A stretch of DNA of 7,810 nt, from assembly GCA_947174825.1 (NCBI GenBank), contig CAMWKN010000055.1, forward strand, positions 1-7,810, written 5' to 3'. The stretch is from an uncultured Clostridium sp. (GTDB lineage Bacteria; Bacillota_A; Clostridia; Lachnospirales; Lachnospiraceae). Both the position numbers and the translations under genes were made by a program. Below are positions 1 through 6,385 of this stretch, one piece after another (positions within the stretch are counted from its first letter, which is position 1; each line of letters opens with the position of its first letter). Under the pieces are notes generated by a model. It was not told the origin of the DNA and made no database searches. It saw nothing but the letters and a program-made list of their open reading frames with translations.

Positions 1-1522
1 GTCTAGCAAGCCAAATGATAATCTGTATCAGAAAAAGACCTGCCAATAATTGTAATTCCAGCCAAATTTTGTCATAGACATACAGGGCAGATTCCTGAGA
101 TCCCACTGGTGTTCCACTTCGTATCAGTAACAGGAACAAAACCAGAACCGTCAAAATCATACCGACCATTCCATAGATTTTCCCTTCCTCATACATATCC
201 CGTTTTTTGAGAGAATCCTGATACTGTGCAACAAATTCATCCTGCTTATTTTGATTCCATACCCCATCTAAATCAATACCCACCAGCATTTGAAAACTGC
301 CGGAACGCATACTCTCTCCCATACTCTTTAAGCGTTCCACCAGATTGCCGGACATAGGAAGAGTATTCGTCTCAAGATTCGTCGCTGCGACCTTCGTTCT
401 GCTGGTATAGGAAACATACGCATAGGATTCTGTATTCTCGTTTCGTCCCGTCTCAATCTGCTCAGATAAAGCATCCCAGATATCATTGTGATTGGTTAAT
501 AGCAATCCATTGGCATTTTCATAGCCATAAAAGAAATTGGTCTTGGCAAAAAGATACGTTAACTGTTGGTATGTCTCCACCAGAAAAGTCACGTATTTCT
601 TGGCCTCCTCCATTGTTCTGGGAATCAGGTGTACCTTCCAGGGAATTTCTTTTTCCGTCAGATGGTCAAAACGGTTTTGATATTCCAAATTAATTTTTTC
701 CAAAAATTTTCTTTTAGAGATTGCTTTTTTTCCTGCAGCATCTACATAGCTTTCATACATTTCCAGAAAACGCCTTGCCTCGCTTCCCTGATCTCCCTCT
801 GATAATTGCTCCAGAAAAAAACATGCCGCATAATTACTGTAATACGTAATCAGATATTCCTCATAACGACTTCTGGCTGAAAATTCATATTCCCAGTCTA
901 AGTTTTTTCCAAAATCCACTATCAGGCGATCCTGGGTATCTTCCATAAATGTCTGTTTATCCGTTGTCAATGGGATCATATTCGGTAGACGTTTCTGCAT
1001 ATCCTGTATGGTTTTTTCCGAACGTGTTTTTACATTGGGCGAATTAAAAACCAGCATGTCCTCTCCCGACAAAATTACTCTGGTATCCGAAGACATGATC
1101 TGATGAATCCTCCAGGGATAGCTTTCTCCATTCATGGAATGATTAACAAATTCCTTCATAAAATCCTGCAGAATTTCCGTAGCAGTTCCTTCTGTGGACG
1201 TCTGTTTCAACAATTCTTTGATGGTATAACTGCGTTCACTGTTTAATGAGTGCAGGATCTCTTTGTCATAATCAATATCCCCATCCTTGGTAATTAATTC
1301 TCCAATCTGCATATATTCTTCCAGCAAACGGATATAGCCATCCAGCAGGGCACTGGTCTCCTTCTGGGACAAAAAGAATGCCCTGTCATCCCCCTTTTCT
1401 ACCATGGCATATTCCCTGCCAACTGCCAGAAAGGAGCCTGCCAGAACATCCAGAAACAATCCCGGAATCAGCAAAAAACCAAGTACAATCCGGATGATCC
1501 CGGAACGTTTCCAATTTTTCAT
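1..1522 (-). CDS. Sensor histidine kinase, N-terminal sensory part (partial, runs off the left edge)
   Basis: The frame is open without a stop from ATG at 1522 to the window edge, giving 507 residues. The start is fixed by GGAGGAGGA (1528-1536) a few bases upstream. A basic N-terminus (MKNWKR) precedes a first membrane segment at about residues 8-35. Residues about 36-447 form a large hydrophilic, presumably extracellular domain rich in Glu, Tyr and Asp. A second membrane segment follows at about 450-467, then a short loop, then a third at about 490-506. No HisKA or HATPase domain is visible; these would lie beyond the edge. The kinase call therefore rests on position directly after a response regulator, on the topology, and on resemblance to the very long multi-pass kinases of Lachnospiraceae. 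The loop 468-491, with its YDKIWLEL stretch, resembles the inter-helix loop I remember in those kinases. I recognise no known ligand-binding fold in the ectodomain. A different large membrane protein is possible but less likely. Confidence 0.72.
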   Translation of the reverse strand, partial: MKNWKRSGIIRIVLGFLLIPGLFLDVLAGSFLAVGREYAMVEKGDDRAFFLSQKETSALLDGYIRLLEEYMQIGELITKDGDIDYDKEILHSLNSERSYTIKELLKQTSTEGTATEILQDFMKEFVNHSMNGESYPWRIHQIMSSDTRVILSGEDMLVFNSPNVKTRSEKTIQDMQKRLPNMIPLTTDKQTFMEDTQDRLIVDFGKNLDWEYEFSARSRYEEYLITYYSNYAACFFLEQLSEGDQGSEARRFLEMYESYVDAAGKKAISKRKFLEKINLEYQNRFDHLTEKEIPWKVHLIPRTMEEAKKYVTFLVETYQQLTYLFAKTNFFYGYENANGLLLTNHNDIWDALSEQIETGRNENTESYAYVSYTSRTKVAATNLETNTLPMSGNLVERLKSMGESMRSGSFQMLVGIDLDGVWNQNKQDEFVAQYQDSLKKRDMYEEGKIYGMVGMILTVLVLFLLLIRSGTPVGSQESALYVYDKIWLELQLLAGLFLIQIIIWLAR

Positions 1523-1593
1523 CCTATCCTCCTCCGTTCTGCCACTAAAACCCTCAACAAACTTCCCTATTTCCTGTGATATCCACCATTATA

Positions 1594-2304
1594 TTATTCT
1601 TTTTCGATACAGTAACCAATTCCCCAAACCACCTGAATATATCTGGGATTTTTGGGATCAATCTCGATCTTCTCACGGATATGGCGAATATGAACTGCCA
1701 CTACATTATCCGATCCCACAGCTTCCTCATTCCAGATCTGTTCATAAATCTGTTCACTGGAAAAGGTCTGTCCCTGATTCTTTATCAAAAAAAGCAGAAT
1801 CTGATACTCAATAGGTGTCAAACGTACTATCTTTCCCTCCACAGTCACTGCCTTTTTATCATCATTCACCACCAGCATATCCTTCTGATAAATCCGACTA
1901 TTCTGTTCTTCAGGAACATCCTGCCTGTAATTCTGGTTTAAGACGGTACTCCGGCGTAACTGAGACTGCACTCTCGCGATCAGCTCCATAGGATTAAAAG
2001 GTTTGGTCAGATAATCATCCGCTCCTACCTTTAATCCAAAAATCTTATCCTGATCTTCCGACTTGGCGGACAAAATAATGATGGGTAAATTATTCTTCTC
2101 CCGAATACGAAAAATGGTCTCTACTCCACTTAACCCCGGCATCATCATATCCACAATCAAAAGATCAACCTTCTCCTGATCCAAGATAGCAATTGCCTCC
2201 GTTCCGTCATAGGCATGAATCGTTTCATATCCTTCCCGCTGTAAATAAATGGTGATCGCCTCTACAATTTCTTTATCATCATCACACACCAGTATTTTGC
2301 TCAT
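1594..2304 (-). CDS. OmpR/PhoB-family response regulator (VanR-like)
   Basis: A 236-residue DNA-binding response regulator of normal family length. The receiver domain covers about residues 2-118: acidic pocket D8-D9-D10, phosphoacceptor D52 in the VDMMMPG motif, switch residue S79, and conserved K101 in TKPFNP. A linker at about 119-140 leads to a winged-helix effector domain at about 143-235, with the typical LTPIEYQILLFL, VVAVHIRHIREKI and VVWGIGY segments. The start has GGAGG (2311-2315) six bases upstream. It lies 71 bp upstream of the sensor kinase gene on the same strand, which I infer is its partner. Phosphorylation of D52 would drive dimerisation and binding to direct repeats in target promoters, possibly its own. 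All key residues are intact, so it should be functional. The target genes cannot be told from the sequence. Confidence 0.96.
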   Translation of the reverse strand: MSKILVCDDDKEIVEAITIYLQREGYETIHAYDGTEAIAILDQEKVDLLIVDMMMPGLSGVETIFRIREKNNLPIIILSAKSEDQDKIFGLKVGADDYLTKPFNPMELIARVQSQLRRSTVLNQNYRQDVPEEQNSRIYQKDMLVVNDDKKAVTVEGKIVRLTPIEYQILLFLIKNQGQTFSSEQIYEQIWNEEAVGSDNVVAVHIRHIREKIEIDPKNPRYIQVVWGIGYCIEKE

Positions 2305-2376
2305 TCCATTCCTCCGTAAAAACTAAATCTTTCTTCCACCGCCCGCTCTGGTAGTATCTTTTAGCATAATATCCTC

Positions 2377-2405
2377 ATTATACTCTGGATTGATCTTTTA
2401 TGCAA
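2377..2405 (-). promoter_or_regulatory. Candidate sigma-A promoter of the two-component operon
   Basis: On the minus strand a perfect TATAAT -10 box (2377-2382) lies 17 bp from a TTGCAT -35-like box (2400-2405). A better -35 match, TTGACT (2410-2415), sits just upstream but at too great a distance (27 bp) from this -10. Transcription would begin near 2370 and leave a leader of about 65 nt before the regulator ATG. The leader has no obvious hairpin. Confidence 0.5.
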
Positions 2406-2440
2406 TACAAGTCAACTCCAGCAATATCAACGTATTCTAC

Positions 2441-2468
2441 TTGCTATTTTTTTATAATTCTATATACT
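2441..2468 (+). promoter_or_regulatory. Candidate promoter of the DUF4867-rsmF operon
   Basis: TTGCTA (2441-2446) and TATACT (2463-2468) are separated by 16 bp within a very AT-rich stretch. Transcription would begin near 2475, about 70 nt before the ATG at 2547. Several other AT-rich hexamers nearby could also serve as -10 boxes, so the exact choice is uncertain. A TATATAC heptamer overlaps the -10 box and recurs 12 bp downstream. Confidence 0.4.
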
Positions 2469-2546
2469 ATTTTATATACATACAAATGATCGGGACACTA
2501 AGAGAATCATCTGTAAAAAAATATTTATCACAGGAGGTTTTGCATT

Positions 2547-3188
2547 ATGAAAATTCAATCCGTAACAGATGCAGCTTTTAAGACTTATGGTCGTATTGTG
2601 GACGGCTATGACTACACAGAACTTCTGGACACACTGGTCAAGGTCAGTGACAAACCTGCCGACTCCGTGATCTATGTTCCCAGCGTGGCAGAACTGGAAT
2701 CCACTGCTGTTTACACAGACCTGCGAGATAATTGCTACGGTGGCATGCCAATTGAGATCGGATACTGCAACGGCACAAATACAATGTTAAACTGTTTTGA
2801 ATACCATCGGGACAGTGAAATTGATATTGCCGCAGACGATGTTATTTTATTACTGGCACGGCAGCAGGATATCACAGACGGTCAAATTGATTCTTCCAAA
2901 ACAGAAGCATTTTTCTGTCCAAAGGGTACTGCAGTAGAACTCTATGCCACCACATTACACTATGCACCATGCAGTGCAAAAAAAGGACAGGGATTCCGTG
3001 TGGTAATCGTACTGCCAAAGGGAACCAATGAGGACGCACCACAGATTTCTGTGAAAAATGCAGAAGATAAATTATTATGGGCAAGAAACAAATGGCTGCT
3101 GGCACACAAAGATACTTCCGAAGCAGCAGACGGTGCCCATGTGGGACTAACTGGAGAAAATATTGATATTGCCGAACTGATTGACTAA
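2547..3188 (+). CDS. DUF4867 family protein, cupin-like, function unknown
   Basis: A 213-residue soluble protein with no signal peptide or membrane segment. I recognise it from memory as DUF4867, a family common in gut Firmicutes; no search was done. Its pattern fits a small beta-barrel (cupin or ureidoglycolate-lyase-like) fold. A conserved-looking block at 66-91 (GMPIEIGYCNG, then NCFEYHRDSE) carries H87 and E91. A second at 128-142 (GTAVELYATTLHYAPC) carries H138 and C142. These histidines and the glutamate could form a metal or substrate site; that is inference. A beta strand RVVIVLPKG (151-159) and a helical C-terminus follow. The start has AGGAGG (2532-2537) nine bases upstream. The gene is divergent from the two-component operon and 23 bp upstream of rsmF, so it is probably co-transcribed with rsmF. 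The substrate and pathway cannot be stated. Confidence 0.85.
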   Translation: MKIQSVTDAAFKTYGRIVDGYDYTELLDTLVKVSDKPADSVIYVPSVAELESTAVYTDLRDNCYGGMPIEIGYCNGTNTMLNCFEYHRDSEIDIAADDVILLLARQQDITDGQIDSSKTEAFFCPKGTAVELYATTLHYAPCSAKKGQGFRVVIVLPKGTNEDAPQISVKNAEDKLLWARNKWLLAHKDTSEAADGAHVGLTGENIDIAELID

Positions 3189-3211
3189 TACTTCTAAAAT
3201 GGGAGGACAAC

Positions 3212-4636
3212 ATGAACTTACCACAGGCATTTTTAGATCGGATCCAGACACAATTAGGATCGGAATATAATGATTTTCTCGCCAGCTATGCTGAAAATCC
3301 ATCTTATGGATTGCGTATCAATCCATTAAAAGGAGCTCCGAATACAATCTGTTCGGAGCTTCCTTTCATGCTGTCACCAGTGGCATGGGCACCAGAGGGA
3401 TATCATGCGAATCCAGAAGAGCATCCAGGGCGCCACCCATTGCATGAGGCAGGTGTATATTATATTCAGGATCCCAGTGCCATGTCGGTGGTTTCTCTGC
3501 TAGACCCTAAACCAGGTGAAATCGTTCTGGATCTGTGTGCTGCACCAGGTGGCAAAAGCACCCAGATCGCCGGTCGTCTTCAGGGAGAGGGTTTATTGGT
3601 TTCCAATGAAATTATCCCCGGCAGGGCAAAAATACTGTCCCAAAATATAGAACGCATGGGGATCAGCAATGCCGTGGTCTGCAACGAAGATCCGAAACAT
3701 CTGGCGAAACACTTTCCCCATTTCTTTGATAAAATCGTGGTAGATGCCCCCTGTTCAGGAGAGGGAATGTTCCGCAAGGACGACACCGCCATTAGCGAAT
3801 GGTCTCCTGATCTGATTACCATGTGCGCCAAAAGGCAGCAGGAAATTCTTTTCTATGCAGAACAGATGCTGCGCCCAGGCGGTGTGTTAGTATATTCCAC
3901 CTGCACCTTTGCACCGGAAGAAGACGAAGAACAAATTCAAAATTTCTTACATGATTATCCGGAGTATGAATTACAAGACTGGCAAGAATATCTGCCCCAG
4001 GCGGAGCAGGCCGCGGCAGCAGGTGTACAGTCTGGAACTTTGTCTGGAACTATGCGTCTCTGGCCCCACAGGCTACGGGGAGAGGGACATTTTGCCGCCA
4101 GATTGCATCACATCGTTTCCTCCGAATTTGCTGAAAGTAATTCTTCCCACCATACAACAACATCCAAACGAAACCGAAAAAACAAACAAATAGATCTCTC
4201 TGAATTTTACAGTTGGCAACAGGAAACGCTGCCACAACTATCATCCAGGTTGTCCGACGGACATTTCCAGTACTTCGGAGATGAACTGTATCTCATCCCG
4301 AAAAATCTCCCCTCTCTACAGGGAATCAAGATACTCCGTGCCGGACTGCATCTGGGAACTCGCAAGAAAAACCGTTTTGAACCATCCCATGCTCTGGCAA
4401 AGTGCCTAACACCACAGGACATCCGATCATGCTATCACTGTAATGAGGATGAAGCAATCCGCTATCTGCACGGAGAACCTTTGCCACTAAATGTGACTGA
4501 TTCTGTCCAAAATTCCGGACAGTTACCCCGAGGCTGGACACTTCTCTGTTACATGAACTATCCTCTGGGATGGACCAAAGCCAGTCAGGGAATGTTAAAA
4601 AACCATTATCCAAAAGGACTTCGTATCTCATTCTGA
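3212..4636 (+). CDS. rsmF: RsmF/NSUN-type 16S rRNA (cytosine-5) methyltransferase
   Basis: A 474-residue SAM-dependent RNA m5C methyltransferase of the NOL1/NOP2/Sun family, close in length to E. coli RsmF (YebU), which methylates C1407 of 16S rRNA. An N-terminal RNA-binding region (about 1-85) precedes a Rossmann methyltransferase domain (about 86-300). SAM-binding motif I is DLCAAPGGKS at 107-116, and E133 follows in SNE. Motif IV is DAPCSGEGMF with C181. Motif VI is YSTCTF, with C231 as the expected catalytic nucleophile and C181 assisting product release. A Ser/His/Thr/Lys-rich linker (about 308-326) leads to the C-terminal RsmF-type domains (about 328-474), which include the GIKILRAGLHLG segment and are presumably PUA-like. 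The start has GGGAGG (3201-3206) five bases upstream. The active site is complete. The exact target base (C1400, C1404 or C1407 in different bacteria) cannot be decided here. Confidence 0.93.
   Translation: MNLPQAFLDRIQTQLGSEYNDFLASYAENPSYGLRINPLKGAPNTICSELPFMLSPVAWAPEGYHANPEEHPGRHPLHEAGVYYIQDPSAMSVVSLLDPKPGEIVLDLCAAPGGKSTQIAGRLQGEGLLVSNEIIPGRAKILSQNIERMGISNAVVCNEDPKHLAKHFPHFFDKIVVDAPCSGEGMFRKDDTAISEWSPDLITMCAKRQQEILFYAEQMLRPGGVLVYSTCTFAPEEDEEQIQNFLHDYPEYELQDWQEYLPQAEQAAAAGVQSGTLSGTMRLWPHRLRGEGHFAARLHHIVSSEFAESNSSHHTTTSKRNRKNKQIDLSEFYSWQQETLPQLSSRLSDGHFQYFGDELYLIPKNLPSLQGIKILRAGLHLGTRKKNRFEPSHALAKCLTPQDIRSCYHCNEDEAIRYLHGEPLPLNVTDSVQNSGQLPRGWTLLCYMNYPLGWTKASQGMLKNHYPKGLRISF
3329..3366. repeat. 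Inverted repeat inside the 5' part of rsmF
   Basis: AGCTCCGAA (3334-3342) and TTCGGAGCT (3352-3360) form a perfect 9-bp stem with a 9-nt loop. The flanks AAAGG (3329-3333) and CCTTT (3362-3366) extend it to 14 bp around one bulged T. It lies about 120 nt into the gene, at codons 40-52. On the plus strand no T-run follows. On the minus strand the stem ends in CCTTTTAAT. A role is not established. Confidence 0.4.
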
Positions 4637-4647
4637 TACGAAGTCCT
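4615..4647. terminator. Bidirectional rho-independent terminator between convergent genes
   Basis: A perfect 13-bp inverted repeat, AGGACTTCGTATC (4615-4627) and GATACGAAGTCCT (4635-4647), with a 7-nt loop. It lies where rsmF and the beta-lactamase-fold gene converge. Read from the minus strand it ends in TTTT and a further T-run lies about 10 bases on, which fits a terminator. Read from the plus strand the downstream stretch (ACAAAAATCTTTA) has only a weak T-run. The last codons and the TGA stop of rsmF (4634-4636) lie inside the hairpin. Confidence 0.7.
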
Positions 4648-4663
4648 ACAAAAATCTTTACAC

Positions 4664-6268
4664 TCAGGAAATATTATCCTCTTCCGATTCCATTTCCTCC
4701 TCTATCTCCATTTCCACTTCCTCTTCGGCATCTTCCTCATCTGTAAATTCATCATCCAAAGGATCAATCATAATGAATCCTCCCACTACCCCGGTATCTG
4801 ATTTTACTACAGGCAGAATCGGATCCTGCATTTCCTCTCCATCCGCTACATGAAGCCTCCTGCGAATCATCACGATAATATATTGTAACAATTTCACTGC
4901 TGCTCCAAGATACAGAGTGGCAATCACGCCCCATGTCACATAGACCAAATCCGGTGTATATTCTTTCCAGACGCTCCATGGACCAAAATACCGCGGCAAA
5001 GCAATTAACAGTACCGTCGGTAATGCGATATGTAGGATCACATCCTTCAATAGCCGCAACAGGCTAAATTTTACAGCGATACGTTTTCCCCAAACACCAA
5101 TCAGCAAAATCGGCATCCATACCACAATCAGCAGAAGCAGCAAAAACAAATCGAGAATCCCATGCTGTTGAAAATAAATATCCTTTTTAATCTGTCCCGG
5201 TTTCTGGTCTAACAAAATCTGGGTGACACCGGCACAGATCGATCTGGTCAACTTCCTCCCTACCATATAATCTGCTGCATTAAACATTATAACGATCCCA
5301 GCATTTTTTTCCGGTACCAGTAACATATAGGTCATGGTATCAGCCAGACAACTCATCTGATAATAGATCTGTGTTCCCTCTACCTTCGTAGAAATCCATC
5401 CCATCGTATAACTTTCCTCTGTTCCAAACAATCGGTTTGTGGGAGTGGCTTCCTGAATTTTCTGACTGTCCTGTAAAACCTGATGGATACTGTCCTGCTG
5501 TACAATTTCCCCATCATTCCTTAAATACATCTGGAGATAGCTACCCATATCTTTCACATCGGAAAGCAGATAACCGGAAGAAACATCCGCCCATTGCTCT
5601 TCCTGATAATGGAACTTGATTTTATTTGGGTATCCGAAAATAGTCTGATACACTGGCTTTACCTGCCCCGATAATTCTGGATTTTGCCGGAGAGAAAAGG
5701 TAGAATTCATCTTGCAAGGATCCAGAATATTCTCCGTCAGATATTCCTCATAAGTTTCTCCAGAAACCGCCTCAATCACTTTTCCTAATAAATTATAGTT
5801 GGCATACGCCTCTTCATAACGTCCTGATTTCTTTTCCACAGACAGATCCTTATCTTTTGACATGGCACTCATGGAAATTCCACTGGTCTGTGTCAGGAGT
5901 TCCTCTATGGTCACATTCTGCAATCCCGTATATTCCGGCAGATACTCGGACAGGGTATCATCCAGTTGCAGTTCCTCGTCCTCCACCATGCGCAAAACGG
6001 ACAAAGCAGTCATAGACTGCACCAGAGATCCCAACACATAATCATCCCCCGTCTGGGCATCTGCACCAAATGCTGCGCTGTAGATCTCCTTTTCATCACT
6101 GACCACCGACATGCTAATGCCCATAATATTAGCGGCATCCATCTCCTGTACTACATAATCTTCCATATCATATTCATGATATCCTGCTGCCTGTGCTGTG
6201 ATAAACGGCATCATCATCGTGGATGCCACCATCACACACGTCAGGAAAGCTGCAATAATTCTTTTCAT
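4664..6268 (-). CDS. Beta-lactamase-fold serine-hydrolase-like membrane protein, active site degenerate
   Basis: A 534-residue exported protein. The start has AGGGAGG (6277-6283) upstream. A signal peptide (about 1-28, ending AQAA) precedes a class C beta-lactamase/PBP-like domain (about 33-355). Family landmarks are clear: LGSLVQSMTALSVL (79-92), LDDTLSEYLPEY (102-113), LLTQTSGI (124-131), YAN (155-157) and LLVPEKNAGIVIMFN (316-330). The catalytic SxxK motif instead reads S81-L-V-Q84, so the general-base lysine is missing. The usual HGG box before the PEKN strand is replaced by QMSC (304-307). Only the YxN motif is preserved. Three membrane segments follow (about 371-393, 403-424, 440-467). 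Basic residues between segments 1 and 2 and after 3 place the C-terminus in the cytoplasm. The tail (about 475-534) ends in roughly 30 mostly Asp/Glu residues. I infer a peptidoglycan or muropeptide binding or regulatory role rather than hydrolysis; this is not proven. Confidence 0.87.
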   Translation of the reverse strand: MKRIIAAFLTCVMVASTMMMPFITAQAAGYHEYDMEDYVVQEMDAANIMGISMSVVSDEKEIYSAAFGADAQTGDDYVLGSLVQSMTALSVLRMVEDEELQLDDTLSEYLPEYTGLQNVTIEELLTQTSGISMSAMSKDKDLSVEKKSGRYEEAYANYNLLGKVIEAVSGETYEEYLTENILDPCKMNSTFSLRQNPELSGQVKPVYQTIFGYPNKIKFHYQEEQWADVSSGYLLSDVKDMGSYLQMYLRNDGEIVQQDSIHQVLQDSQKIQEATPTNRLFGTEESYTMGWISTKVEGTQIYYQMSCLADTMTYMLLVPEKNAGIVIMFNAADYMVGRKLTRSICAGVTQILLDQKPGQIKKDIYFQQHGILDLFLLLLLIVVWMPILLIGVWGKRIAVKFSLLRLLKDVILHIALPTVLLIALPRYFGPWSVWKEYTPDLVYVTWGVIATLYLGAAVKLLQYIIVMIRRRLHVADGEEMQDPILPVVKSDTGVVGGFIMIDPLDDEFTDEEDAEEEVEMEIEEEMESEEDNIS

Positions 6269-6356
6269 GAACTATTCCTCCCTAAAGAGATATTCTAATT
6301 TACTAAAATAAAGGTATTATATGCTTATGCTCTCTGTAATTCTACCCGCAATTTGC

Positions 6357-6385
6357 ATTATAACAGAGAATCAGCCAAGAGTAAA
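6357..6385 (-). promoter_or_regulatory. Candidate promoter of the beta-lactamase-fold gene
   Basis: On the minus strand TTTACT (6380-6385) and a perfect TATAAT (6357-6362) are 17 bp apart. The -35 box lies in the last codons of the upstream LtaS-like gene. A second perfect TATAAT (6316-6321) lies closer to the gene but lacks a recognisable -35 box at the right distance. No clear terminator hairpin with a T-run separates the two genes, so read-through from upstream is also possible. Confidence 0.4.

Noticed and set aside
566..802. A 78-codon plus-strand frame rich in Phe and Cys
   Set aside because: It is the complement of the continuous sensor-kinase frame and has no ribosome binding site or recognisable motif.
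1523..1593. Possible terminator or promoter between the regulator and sensor genes
   Set aside because: No stable inverted repeat followed by a T-run and no convincing -35/-10 pair is visible. Only the ribosome binding site of the sensor gene stands out.
1404..1941. Two overlapping plus-strand reading frames of 121-136 codons
   Set aside because: They lie antisense to the response regulator and the start of the sensor gene, whose family motifs are unmistakable. Their own translations are low in complexity and lack any domain pattern.
2390..2581. A small 63-codon hydrophobic frame ahead of the DUF4867 gene
   Set aside because: It spans the AT-rich promoter region, overlaps the DUF4867 start in another frame and lacks a ribosome binding site. 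The Ile/Tyr/Phe richness simply reflects AT-rich DNA.
2872..3213. A minus-strand frame of 113 codons opposite the DUF4867 gene
   Set aside because: It is a shadow of the real gene, with no ribosome binding site, and it would converge into the opposite operon.
4670..4760. Repetitive-looking TCC/TTC-rich stretch suggesting a microsatellite
   Set aside because: It is simply the complement of Glu/Asp codons (GAG, GAA, GAT) of the acidic tail, with no strict repeat unit.
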